Shown here in pieces: positions 50,517 through 63,165 of a stretch of DNA of 64,000 nucleotides. Source of the stretch: Delphinus delphis. Taxonomy: Eukaryota > Chordata > Mammalia > Artiodactyla > Delphinidae. The stretch is from positions 1,669,001-1,733,000 of the forward strand of contig NW_027192673.1 in assembly GCF_949987515.2 (NCBI RefSeq), read 5' to 3'. A model generated the notes under the pieces. The model searched no databases. It was not told the DNA's origin and was given only the letters and a program-made list of their open reading frames with translations. Position numbers and translations under genes: made by a program. Positions within the stretch are counted from its first letter, which is position 1; every line of letters starts with the position of its first letter.

Positions 50517-52093
50517 GATTGGAGAGGTTCGGTGAGCAAATGAAGACCCTTTGAAGTCATATTGCATGGTACCCATTCCACGGGTTTCAACTACCCAGGT
50601 TTAAGGTATTCTTCCTTCAGTTAAAACATGCATGTGGAACCTAGAGTATGATCAACCATGTGATCGGGAGACGTGTTCAAATATGTCTCAGTTTTCCTCC
50701 CCTGGTACTCGGGTGCAACATTCCAGACGCTTTACTAACACTCTCCCCACTTGGAGAGTCAGTCCCTTTAACCTCCTGTTTGGCCCAGTTTGCAATTTCT
50801 GCGGAAGATGAACAGGAATAGCGAGAACCAATGAGAGGCTAGCTGGAGGTGTCTTGACGGGCAAATTTAACTCTCATTTCCCACCAGGAAGAGGAATTAA
50901 CCAAAGGCTCAGCATGCCGGGCCAGAAAGAGATTAGGGCCTGAAGCCATCCTGCGGTGTTGCGGCCAGGTAACAAGAAAGCGAGTTGAAGAAAGGAGCTC
51001 AGGGGCACTGTAATTCACAAACCTGCAGAGTTATAAATGACAGCTATCGTCTAAAAATATACTGAAGTAAGGCTGCCAAGAGGACTTGAAAGCGGGGCAG
51101 AATTGCAGGAAACCGATTTCAGGAGGTAGACTGGAATTGCATTGAAAGCATAGGAAAAGAGGCAGAACGTCCACAATGATGCACTTGGCCAAAAAGGGCG
51201 TATGCGTTTTTTCCTGAATATATTCAGGAAAAAACGCATACGCCCTTTTTGGCCAACCAAGCAAGCTTGCAAAGGAAATCTGCACTACAATGAAGTCTCA
51301 CTTCCCCCCGGTCAAAAGGGCCATCTGAAAAAAGTGTAAAATCCAGAAAGGCAACAGGCCATTGAGAACTGGGAGCCTTGTTATGCTGATGGGCGGGATG
51401 TAAATTGCCAACAGACACTTGGGAGAAGTGTATGGTGTTTCCTGAAACATCTAAAAAACAAAGCAACAGAGCCTAGAGCACTTCCACTTATGGTCCTATA
51501 GCTTAGGGAAATTAAAATCAAAAAGACACAGCCACCCCAATGTTTGGAACGGCTCTGTTTATAAGAACCTCGTTTACAGTACAAGTTCAACATCGCAGAA
51601 AGTGAAAAATGGATAAAGAAGTTGTGGTATTCACTTACAAAGCAATATCACTCAGCAATGAAATCTATGTCATCAGGCCCTTTGCAGCACAATGAGTGGA
51701 TTCAGGTATGATGATTCTAACTGAAATAAGTCACACAGAAAAAGAAACATCATAAGATATCAGTAATACACGGAATGGAAACTTGGCTACACAGGACTGA
51801 ATTACAGAACAGAAGAGGGTCTCAAATTTAGAAAACCAACTTATGCTTGCTTAAGGGTAAAGGTGAGTTGGGGTGCTGCATAAAACCAGAGATTGAAATG
51901 AGCACAGATAAAGTTCCTTAGGCCAAATATGGAATAGACAAAAGCTACTCCTTGCTCAACGAAATGGACTCAACACCGCATATTAAACGCCTAAGAATGT
52001 ACCTGACTAGTAAGTATCGTAAAACCTATGGATTGCTATGTCTCCAAAAGAGAATCAAGCATGTGTACAGGGGCATAAACGCAGCAGTGATAG
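50517..52093 (+). repeat. Satellite monomer 33 (B block, b2)
   Basis: 1577 bp, near-identical to monomer 30. Palindrome 51185-51256 perfect. Confidence 0.96.
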
Positions 52094-53670
52094 GATTGGA
52101 GAGGTTCGGTGAGCAAATGAAGACCCTTTGAAGTCATATTGCATGGTACCCATCCCACGGGTCTCAACTCTCCAGGTTTAAGGTATTCTTCCTTCAGCTA
52201 AAACATGCATGTGGAACCCAAGTATGATCAACCATGTGAACGGGAGACGTGTTCAAATATGTCTCAGTTTTCCTCCCCTGGTACTCGGGTGCAACATTCC
52301 AGACGCTTTACTAACACTCTCCCCACTTGGAGAGTCAGCGCCTTTAACCTCCTGTTTGGCCCAGTTTGCAATTTCTGCGGAAGATGAACAGGAATAGCGA
52401 GAACCAATGAGAGGCTAGCTGGAGGTGTCTGGACGGGCAAATTTAACTCTCATTTCCCACCAGGAAGAGGAAATAACCAAAGGCTCAGCGTGCCGTACCG
52501 GAACCAGATTAGGGCCTGAAGCCATCCTGCGGTGTTGCGGCCAGCTCAAAAGAAAGCGAGTTGAAGAAAGGAGCTCAGGGGCACTGTAATTCACAAACCT
52601 GCAGAGTTATAAATGACAGCTATCGTCCAAAAATATACTGAAGTATGGCTGCCAAGAGGACTTGAAAGCGGGGCAGAATTGCAGGAAACTGATTTCAGGA
52701 GGTAGACTGGAATTGCATTGAAAGCATAGGAAAAGAGGCAGAACGTCCACAATGATGCACTTGGCCAAAAAGGGTGTATGCGTTTTTTCCTGAATATATT
52801 CAGGAAAAAACGCATACGCCCTTTTTGGCCAACCAAGCAAGCTTGCAAAGGAAATCTGCACTACAATGAAGTCTCACTTCCCCCCGGTCAAAAGGATCAT
52901 CTGAAAAAAGTGTAAAATCCAGAAAGGCAACAGGCCATGGAGAACTGGGAGCCTTGTTATGCTGATGGGCGGGATGTAAATTGCCAACAACCACTTGGGA
53001 GAAGTGTATGGTGTTTCCTGAAACATCTAAAAAACAAAGCAACAGAACCTAGGGCACTTCCACTTATGGTCCTATAGCTTAGGGAAATTAAAATCAAAAA
53101 GACACAGCCACCCTAAAGTTTGGAACGGCTCTGTTTACAAGAACCTCGTTTACAGTACAAGTTCAACATCGCAGAAAGTGAAAAATGGATAAAGAAGTTG
53201 TGGTATTTACTTACAAAGCAATATCACTCAGCAATGAAATCTGTGTCATCAGGCACTTAGCAGCACAATGAGTGGATTCAGGTATGATGATTCAAACTGA
53301 AGTAAGTCACACAGAAAAAGAAACATCATAAGTTATCAGTAATACACGGAATGGAAACTTGGCTACACAGGAACTGAATTACAGAACAGAACAGGGTCTC
53401 AAATTTAGAAAACCAACTTATGCTTGCTTAAGGGTAAAGGTGAGTTGGGGTGCTGCATAAAACCAGAGATTGAAATGAGCACAGATAAAGTTCCTTAAGT
53501 CAAATATGGAATAGACAAGAGCTACTCCTTGCTCAACGAAATGGACTCAACACCGCATATTAAACGCCTAAGAATGTACCTGACTAGTAAGTATCTTAAA
53601 ACCTATGGATTGCTATGTCTCCGAAAGAGAATCAAGCATGTGTACAGGGGCATAAACGCAGCAGTGATAG
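52094..53670 (+). repeat. Satellite monomer 34 (B block, b3, altered tail)
   Basis: 1577 bp. As monomer 31 up to about 53480, with CACACAGAAAAAG restored; then TTAAGTC, TATCTTAAAAC and TCCGAAAGAG as in the non-B monomers. Palindrome 52761-52832 has one mismatch. Confidence 0.96.
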
Positions 53671-55249
53671 GATTGGAGAGGTTCGGTGAGCAAATGAAGA
53701 CCCTTTGAAGTCATATTGCATGGTACCCATTACACGGGTCTTAACTCTCCAGGTTTAAGGTATTCTTCCTTCAGCTAAAACATGCATGTGGAACCCAAGT
53801 ATGATCAACCATGTGAACGGGAGACGTGTTCAAATATGTCTCAGTTTTCCTCCCCTGGTACTCGGGTGCAACATTCCAGACGCTTTACTAACACTCTCCC
53901 AACTTGGAGAGTCAGCGCCTTTAACCTCCTGTTTGGCCCAGCTTACAATTTCTGCGGAAGATGAACAGGAATAGCGAGAACCAATGAGAGACTAGCTGGA
54001 GGTGTCTGGACGGGCAAATTTAACTCTCATTTCCCACCAGGAAGAGGAAATAACCAAAGGCTCAGCGTGCCGTGCCGGAACGAGATTAGGGCCTGAAGCC
54101 ATCCTGCGGTGTTGCAGCCAGGTCACAAGAAAGCGAGTTGAAGAAAGGAGCTCAGGGGCACTGTAATTCACAAACCTGCAGAGTTATAAATGACAGCTAT
54201 CGTCCAAAAATAGACTGAAGTAAGGCTGCCAAGAGGACTTGAAAGCGGGGCAGAATTGCAGGAAACCAATTTCAGGAGGTAGACTGGAATTGCATTGAAA
54301 GCATAGGAAAAGAGGCAGAACGTCCACAATGATGCACTTGGCCAAAAAGGGCGTATGCGTTTTTTCCTGAATATATTCAGGAAAAAACGCATACGCCCTT
54401 TTTGGCCAACCAAGCAAGCTTGCAAAGGAAATCTGCACTACAATGAAGTCTCACTTCCCCCCGGTCAAAAGGGCCATCTGAAAAAAGTGTAAAATCCAGA
54501 AAGGCAGGACAGGCCATGGAGAACTGGGAGCCTTGTTATACTGATGGGCGGGATGTAAATTGCCAACAACCACTCAGGAGAAGTGTATGGTGTTTCCTGA
54601 AACATCTAAAAAACAAAGCAACAGAGCCTAAGGCACTGCCACTTATGGTCCTATAGCTTAGGGAAATTAAAATCAAAAAGACACAGCCACCCAAAAGTTT
54701 GGGACGCCTCTGTTTACAAGAACCTCGTTCACAGTACAAGTTCAACATCGCAGAAAGTGAAAAATGGATAAAGAACTTGTGGTACTTACGTACAATTCAG
54801 TATCACTCAGCAATGAAATCTATGTCATCAGGCCCGTAGCAGCATAATGAGTGGATTCAGGTACGATGATTCTAACTGAAATAAGTCACACAGAAAAAGA
54901 AATATCATAAGATATCAGTAATACACGGAATGGAAACTTGGCTACACAGGAACTGAATTACAGAACAGAACAGGGTCTCAAATTTAGAAAACCAACTTAT
55001 GCTTGCTTAAGGGTAAAGGTGAGTTGGGGTGCTGCATAAAACCAGAGATTGAAATGAGCACAGATAAAGTTCCTTAGGCCAAATATGGAATAGACAAGAG
55101 CTACTCCTTGCTCAACGAAATGAACTCAACACCGCATATTAAACGCCTAAGAATGTACCTGACTACTAAGTATCGTAAAACCTATGGATTGCTATGTCTC
55201 CGAAAGAGAATCAAGCATGTGTACAGGGGCATGAACGCAGCAGTGATAG
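53671..55249 (+). repeat. Satellite monomer 35
   Basis: 1579 bp, type II, G second half. Palindrome 54338-54409 perfect. Private CCCAGCTTACAATT, GTTATACTGATG, CTCGTTCACAG and GACTACTAAG; TTACGTACAATTCAG shared with monomer 38. Confidence 0.96.
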
Positions 55250-56829
55250 GATTGGAGAGGTTCGGTGAGCAAATGAAGACCCTTTGAAGTCATATTGCAT
55301 GGTACCCATTCCACGGGTCTCAACTACCCAGGTTTTAGGTATTCTTCCTTCAGCTAAAACATGCATGTGGAACCCAGAGTATGATCAACCATGTGATCGG
55401 GAGCCGTGTTCAAATATGTCTCAGGTTTCCTCCCCTGGTACTCGGGTGCAACATTCCAGACGCTTTACTAACACTCTCCCCACTTGGAGAGTCAGCGCCT
55501 TTAACCTCCTGTTTGGCACAGTTTGCAATTTCTGCGGAAGATGAACAGGAATAGCGAGAACCAATGAGAGGCTAGCTGGAGGTGTCTGGACGGGCAAATT
55601 TAACTCTCATTTCCCACAAGGAAGAGGAAATAACCAAAGGCTCAGCGTGCCGTACCGGAACCAGATTAGGGCCTGAAGCCATCCTGCGGTGTTGCGGCCA
55701 GGTCACAAGAAAGCGAGTTGAAGAAAGGAGCTCAGGGGCACTGTAATTCACAAACCTGCAGAGTTATAAATGACAGCTATCGTCCAAAAATAAACTGAAA
55801 TTAGGCTGCCAAGAGGACTTGAAAGCGGGGCAGAATTGCAGGAAACCGATTTCAGGAGGTAGACTGGAATTGCATTGAAAGCATAGGAAAAGAGGCAGAA
55901 CGTCCACAATGATGCACTTGACCAAAAAGGGCATATGTGTTTTTTCCTGAATATATTCAGGAAAAAACGCATACGCCCTTTTTGGCCAACCAAGCAAGCT
56001 TGCAAAGGAAATCTGCACTACAATGAAGTCTCACTTCCCCCCGGTCAAAAGGGCCATCTGAAAAAAGTGTAAAATCCAGAAAGGCAGGACAGGCCATGGA
56101 GAACTGGGAGCCTTGTTATGCTGATGGGCGGGATGTAAATTGCCAACAACCACTCGGGAGAAGTGTATGGTGTTTCCTGAAACATCTAAAAAACAAAGCA
56201 ACAGAGCCTAGGGCACTTCCACTTATGGTCCTATAGCTTAGGGAAATTAAAATCAAAAAGACACAGCCACCCCAAAGTTTGGAACGGCTCTGTTTACAAG
56301 AACCTCGTTTACAGTACAAGTTCAACATCGCAGAAAGTGAAAAATGGATAAAGAAGTTGTGGTATTTACTTACAAAGCAATATCACTCAGCAATGAAATC
56401 TGTATCATCAGGCCCTTAGCAGCACATTGAGTGGATTCAGGTATGATGATTCTAACTGAAGTAAGTCACACAGAAAAAGAAACATCATAAGATATCAGTA
56501 ATACACGGAATGTAAACTTGGCTACACAGGAACTGAATTACAGAACAGAACAGGGTCTCAAATTTAGAAAACCAACTTATGCTTGCTTAAGGGTAAAGGT
56601 GAGTTTGGGTGCTGCATAAAACCAGAGATTGAAATGAGCACAGATAAATTTCCTTAAGTCAAATATGGAATAGACAAGAGCTACTCCTTGCTCAACGAAA
56701 TGGACTCAACACCGCATATTAAACGCCTAAGAATGTACCTGACTAGTAAGTATCTTAAAACCTATGGATTGCTATGTCTCCGAAAGAGAATCAAGCATGT
56801 GTACAGGGGCATAAACGCAGCAGTGATAG
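55250..56829 (+). repeat. Satellite monomer 36
   Basis: 1580 bp, type I with GATCGGGAGCCG, A second half. Palindrome 55918-55989 has three left-arm transitions (TTGACC, GGCATATGTG), so it is the most decayed copy by substitution together with 19 and 26. Member of the 36/37/40 family. Confidence 0.96.
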
Positions 56830-58409
56830 GATTGGAGAGGTTCGGTGAGCAAATGAAGACCCTTTGAATTCATATTGCATGGTACCCATTACACGGGTCT
56901 CAACTCTCCAGGTTTAAGGTATTCTTCCTTCAGCTAAAACATGCATGTGGAACCCAGAGTATGATCAACCATGTGATCGGGAGCCGTGTTCAAATATGTC
57001 TCAGTTTTCCTCCCCTGGTACTCGGGTGCAACATTCCAGACGCTTTACTAACACTCTCCCCACTTGGAGAGTCAGCGCCCTTAACCTCCTGTTTGGCCCA
57101 GTTTGCAATTTCTGCGGAAGATGAACAGGAATAGCGAGAACCAATGAGAGGCTAGCTGGAGGTGTCTGGACGGGCAAATTTAACTCTCATTTCACACAAG
57201 GAAGAGGAAATAACCAAAGGCTCAGCGTGCCGTACCGGAACCAGATTAGGGCCTGAAGCCATCCTGCGGTGTTGCGGCCAGGTCACAAGAAAGCGAGTTG
57301 AAGAAAGGAGCTCAGGGGCACTGTAATTCACAAACCTGCAGAGTTATAAATGACAGCTATCGTCCAAAAATAAACTGAAATTAGGCTGCCAAGAGGACTT
57401 GAAAGCGGGGCAGAATTGCAGGAAACCGATTTCAGGAGGTAGACTGGAATTGCATTGAAAGCATAGGAAAAGAGGCAGAACGTCCACAATGATGCACTTG
57501 ACCAAAAAGGGCATATGCGTTTTTTCCTGAATATATTCAGGAAAAAACGCATACGCCCTTTTTGGCCAACCAAGCAAGCTTGCAAAGGAAATCTGCACTA
57601 CAATGAAGTCTCACTTCCCCCCGGTCAAAAGGGCCATCTGAAAAAAGTGTAAAATCCAGAAAGGCAGGACAGGCCATGGAGAACTGGGAGCCTTGTTATG
57701 CTGATGGGCGGGATGTAAATTGCCAACAACCACTCGGGAGAAGTGTATGGTGTTTCCTGAAACATCTAAAAAACAAAGCAACAGAGCCTAGGGCACTGCC
57801 ACTTATGGTCCTATAGCTTAGGGAAATTAAAATCAAAAAGACACAGCCACCCCAAAGTTTGGGACGCCTCTGTTTACAAGAACCTCGTTTACAGTACAAG
57901 TTCAACATCGCAGAAAGTGAAAAATGGATAAAGAAGTTGTGGTATTTACTTACAAAGCAATATCACTCAGCAATGAAATCTGTATCATCAGGCCCTTAGC
58001 AGCACATTGAGTGGATTCAGGTATGATGATTCTAACTGAAGTAAGTCACACAGAAAAAGAAACATCATAAGATATCAGTAATACACGGAATGTAAACTTG
58101 GCTACACAGGAACTGAATTACAGAACAGAACAGGGTCTCAAATTTAGAAAACCAACTTATGCTTGCTTAAGGGTAAAGGTGAGTTTGGGTGCTGCATAAA
58201 ACCAGAGATTGAAATGAGCACAGATAAAGTTCCTTAAGTCAAATATGGAATAGACAAGAGCTACTCCTTGCTCAACGAAATGGACTCAACACCGCATATT
58301 AAACGCCTAAGAATGTACCTGACTAGTAAGTATCTTAAAACCTATGGATTGCTATGTCTCCGAAAGAGAATCAAGCATGTGTACAGGGGCATAAACGCAG
58401 CAGTGATAG
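56830..58409 (+). repeat. Satellite monomer 37
   Basis: 1580 bp, type I, G second half although its first half nearly matches monomer 36. Palindrome 57498-57569 has two left-arm transitions. GAATTCATATTG at the start creates an EcoRI site. Confidence 0.96.
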
Positions 58410-60005
58410 GATTGGAGAGGTTCGGTGAGCAAATGAAGACCCTTTGAAGTCATATTGCATGGTACCCATTACACGGGTCTTAACTCTCCAGGTTTAAGGT
58501 ATTCTTCCTTCAGCTAAAACATGCATGTGGAACCCAAGTATGATCAACCATGTGAACGGGAGACGTGTTCAAATATGTCTCAGTTTTCCTCCCCTGGTAC
58601 TCGGGTGCAACATTCCAGACGCTTTACTAACACTCTCCCCACTTGGAGAGTCAGCGCCTTTAACCTCCTGTTTGGCCCAGTTTGCAATTTCTGCGGAAGA
58701 TGAACAGGAATAGCGAGAACCAATGAGAGACTAGCTGGAGGTGTCTGGACGGGCAAATTTAACTCTCATTTCCCACCAGGAAGAGGAAATAACCAAAGGC
58801 TCAGCGTGCCGTGCCGGAACCAGATTAGGGCCTGAAGCCATCCTGCGGTGTTGCGGCCAGGTCACAAGAAAGCGAGTTGAAGAAAGGAGCTCAGGGGCAC
58901 TGTAATTCACAAACCTGCAGAGTTATAAATGACAGCTATCGTCCAAAAATAGACTGAAGTAAGGCTGCCAAGAGGACTTGAAAGCGGGGCAGAATTGCAG
59001 GAAACCGATTTCAGGAGGTAGACTGGAATTGCATTGAAAGCATAGGAAAAGAGGCAGAACGTCCACAATGAGGCACTTGGCCAAAAAGGGCGTATGCGTA
59101 TTTTCCTGAATATATTCAGGAAATGAATATATTCAGGAAAAAACGCATACGCCCTTTTTGGCCAACCAAGCAAGCTTGCAAAGGAAATCTGCACTACAAT
59201 GAAGTCTCACTTCCCCCCAGTCAAAAGGGCCATCTGAAAAAAGTGTAAAATCCAGAAAGGCAGGACAGGCCATGGAGAACTGGGAGCCTTGTTATGCTGA
59301 TGGGCGGGATGTAAATTGCCAACAACCACTCGGGAGAAGTGTATGGTGTTTCCTGAAACATCTAAAAAACAAAGCAACAGAGCCTAGGGCACTGCCACTT
59401 ATGGTCCTATAGCTTAGGGAAATTAAAATCAAAAAGACACAGCCACCCCAAAGTTTGGGACGCCTCTGTTTACAAGAACCTCGTTTACAGTACAAGTTCA
59501 ACATCGCAAAAAGTGAAAAATGGATAAAGAACTTGTGGTACTTACGTACAATTCAGTATCACTCAGCAATGAAATCTATGTCATCAGGCCCGTAGCAGCA
59601 TAATGAGTGGATTCAGGTACGATGATTCTAACTGAAATAAGTCACACAGAAAAAGAAACATCATAAGATATCAGTAATACACGGAATGTAAACTTGGCTA
59701 CACAGGAACTGAATTACAGAACAGAACAGGGTCTCAAATTTAGAAAACCAACTTATGCTTGCTTAAGGGGAAAGGTGAGTTGGGGTGCTGCATAAAACCA
59801 GAGATTGAAATGAGCACAGATAAAGTTACTTAAGCCAAATATGGAATAGACAAGAGCTACTCCTTGCTCAACGAAATGGACTCAACACCGCATATTAAAT
59901 GCCTAAGAATGTACCTGACTAGTAAGTATCTTAAAACCTATGGATTGCTATGTCTCCGAAAGAGAATCAAGCATGTGTACAGGGGCATAAACGCAGCAGT
60001 GATAG
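58410..60005 (+). repeat. Satellite monomer 38 (expanded palindrome)
   Basis: 1596 bp, the longest monomer. Type II, G second half. The palindrome region 59077-59165 is 89 bp because a 17-bp stretch at the dyad (59107-59123) is repeated at once (59124-59140). A left-arm T to A (GCGTATTTTCC) is also present. Private AATGAGGCAC just upstream. Confidence 0.96.
59107..59140. repeat. 17-bp tandem duplication at the palindrome centre
   Basis: TGAATATATTCAGGAAA occurs twice in direct tandem. No other monomer in the window has it. It spans the dyad and part of the right arm, so the monomer now has two AT-rich dyads. This is what slippage at a hairpin tip would produce. Confidence 0.95.
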
Positions 60006-61585
60006 GATTGGAGAGGTTCGGTGAGCAAATGAAGACCCTTTGAAATTCATATTGCATGGTACCCATTACACGGGTCTCAACTCTCCAGGTTTAAGGTATT
60101 CTTCCTTCAGCTAAAACATGCATGTGGAACCCAAGTATGATCAACCATGTGAACGGGAGACGTGTTCAAATATGTCTCAGTTTTCCTCCCCTGGTACTCG
60201 GGTGCAACATTCCAGACGCTTTACTAACACTCTCCCCACTTGGAGAGTCAGCGCCTTTAACCTCCTGTTCGGCCCAGTTTGCAATTTCTGCGGAAGATGA
60301 ACAGGAATAGCGAGAACCAATGAGAGGCTAGCTGGAGGTGTCTGGACGGGCAAATTTAACTCTCATTTCCCACCAGGAAGAGGAAATAACCAAAGGCTCA
60401 GCGTGCCGTACCAAAACCAGATTAGGGCCTGAAGCCATACTGCAGTGTTGCGGCCAGCTCAAAAGAAAGCGAGTTGAACAAAGGAGCTCAGGGGCACTGT
60501 AATTCACAAACCTGCAGAGTTATAAATGACAGCTATCGTCCAAAAATAGACTGAAGTAAGGCTGCCAAGAGGACTTGAAAGCGGGGCAGAATTGCAGGAA
60601 ACCGATTTCAGGAGGTAGACTGGAATTGCATTGAAAGCATAGGAAAAGAGGCAGAACGTCCACAATGATGCACTTGGCCAAAAAGGGCGTATGCGTTTTT
60701 TCCTGAATATATTCAGGAAAAAACGCATACGCCCTTTTTGGCCAACCAAGCAAGCTTGCAAAGGAAATCTGCACTACAATGAAGTCTCACTTCCCCCCGG
60801 TCAAAAGGGCCATCTGAAAAAAGTGTAAAATCCAGAAAGGCAGGACAGGCCATGGAGAACTGGGAGCCTTGTTATGCTGATGGGCGGGATGTAAATTGCC
60901 AACAGACACTCGGGAGAAGTGTATGGTGTTTCCTGAAACATCTAAAAAACAAAGCAACAGAGCCTAGGGCACTGCCACTTATGGTCCTATAGCTTAGGGA
61001 AATTAAAATCAAAAAGACACAGCCACCCCAAAGTTTGGGACGCCTCCGTTTACAAGAACCTCGTTTACCGTACAAGTTCAATATCACAGAAAGTGAAAAA
61101 TGGATAAAGAACTTGTGGTACTTACGTACAATGCAGTATCACTCAGCAATGAAATCTATGTCATCAGGCCCGTAGCAGCATAATGAGTGGATTCAGGTAC
61201 GATGATTCTAACTGAAATAAGTTACACAGAAAAAGAAACATCATAAGATATCAGTAATACACGGAATGTAAACTTGGCTACACAGGAACTGCATTCCAAA
61301 ACAGAACAGGGTCTCAAATTTAGAAAACCAACTTATGCTTGCTTAAGGGGAAAGATGAGTTGGGGTGCTGCATAAAACCAGAGATTGAAATGAGCACAGA
61401 TAAAGTTCCTTAAGCCAAATATGGAATAGACAAGAGCTACTCCTTGCTCAACGAAATGGACTCAACACCGCATATTAAATGCCTAAGAATGTACCTGACT
61501 AGTAAGTATCTTAAAACCTATAGATTGCTATGTCTCCGAAAGAGAATCAAGCATGTGTACAGGGGCATAAACGCAGCAGTGATAG
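60006..61585 (+). repeat. Satellite monomer 39
   Basis: 1580 bp, type II (-1) balanced by a +1 at TTTGAAATTCATATTG. G second half with CGCCTCCG as in monomers 1 and 5. Palindrome 60674-60745 perfect. Private CCATACTGCAGTG and GTTGAACAAAGG. Confidence 0.96.
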
Positions 61586-63165
61586 GATTGGAGAGGTTCG
61601 GTGAGCAAATGAAGACCCTTTGAAGTCATATTGCATGGTACCCATTCCACGGGTTTCAACTACCCAGGTTTTAGGTATTCTTCCTTCAGCTAAAACATGC
61701 ATGTGGAACCCAGAGTATGATCAACCATGTGATCGGGAGACGTGTTCAAATATGTCTCAGTTTTCCTCCCCTGGTACTCAGGTGCAACATTCCAGACGCT
61801 TTACTAACACTCTCCCCACTTGGAGAGTCAGCGCCTTTAACCTCCTGTTTGGCCCAGTTTGCAATTTCTGCGGAAGATGAACAGGAATAGCGAGAACCAA
61901 TGAGAGGCTAGCTGGAGGTGTCTGGACGGGCAAATTTAACTCTCATTTCCCACCAGGAGGAGGAAATAACCAAAGGCTCAGCGTGCCGTGCCAGAACCAG
62001 ATTAGGGCCTGAAGCCATCCTGCGGTGTTGCGGCCAGGTCACAAGAAAGCGAGTTGAAGAAAGGAGCTCAGGGGCACTGTAATTCACAAACCTGCAGAGT
62101 TATAAATGACAGCTATCGTCCAAAAATAAACTGAAATTAGGCTGCCAAGAGGACTTGAAAGCGGGGCAGAATTGCAGGAAACCGATTTCAGGAGGTAGAC
62201 TGGAATTGCATTGAAAGCATAGGAAAAGAGGCAGAACGTCCACAATGATGCACTTGACCAAAAAGGGCGTATGCGTTTTTTCCTGAATATATTCAGGAAA
62301 AAACGCATACGCCCTTTTTGGCCAACCAAGCAAGCTTGCAAAGGAAATCTGCACTACAATGAAGTCTCACTTCCCCCCGGTCAAAAGGGCCATCTGAAAA
62401 AAGTGTAAAATCCAGAAAGGCAGGACAGGCCATGGAGAACTGGGAGCCTTGTTATGCTGATGGGCGGGATGTAAATTGCCAACAACCACTCGGGAGAAGT
62501 GTATGGTGTTTCCTGAAACATCTAAAAAACAAAGCAACAGAGCCTAGGGCACTTCCACTTATGGTCCTATAGCTTAGGGAAATTAAAATCAAAAAGACAC
62601 AGCCACCCCAAAGTTTGGAACGGCTCTGTTTACAAGAACCTCGTTTACAGTACAAGTTCAACATCGCAGAAAGTGAAAAATGGATAAAGAAGTTGTGGTA
62701 TTTACTTACAAAGCAATATCACTCAGCAATGAAATCTGTATCATCAGGCCCTTAGCAGCACATTGAGTGGATTCAGGTATGATGATTCTAACTGAAGTAA
62801 GTCACACAGAAAAAGAAACATCATAAGATATCAGTAATACACGGAATGTAAACTTGGCTACACAGGAACTGAATTACAGAACAGAACAGGGTCTCAAATT
62901 TAGAAAACCAACTTATGCTTGCTTAAGGGTAAAGGTGAGTTTGGGTGCTGCATAAAACCAGAGATTGAAATGAGCACAGATAAAGTTCCTTAAGTCAAAT
63001 ATGGAATAGACAAGAGCTACTCCTTGCTCAACGAAATGGACTCAACACCGCATATTAAACGCCTAAGAATGTACCTGACTAGTAAGTATCTTAAAACCTA
63101 TGGATTGCTATGTCTCCGAAAGAGAATCAAGCATGTGTAGAGGGGCATAAACGCAGCAGTGATAG
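61586..63165 (+). repeat. Satellite monomer 40
   Basis: 1580 bp, type I with GTGATCGGG, A second half. Palindrome 62254-62325 has one mismatch (TTGACC), shared with 36 and 37. Private GTGTAGAGGGGC near its end. Confidence 0.96.

Larger units (their letters stand above)
48938..53670 (+). repeat. Higher-order repeat block B, copy 4 (monomers 32-34, 4,733 bp)
   Basis: Nearly identical to copy 3 at the same 4,733-bp offset. The tail of monomer 34 departs from the B pattern (CACACAGAAAAAG, then TTAAGTC, TATCTTAAAAC and TCCGAAAGAG in place of TTAGGCC, TATCGTAAAAC and TCCAAAAGAG). The higher-order pattern ends here and loosely ordered monomers resume. Confidence 0.9.
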
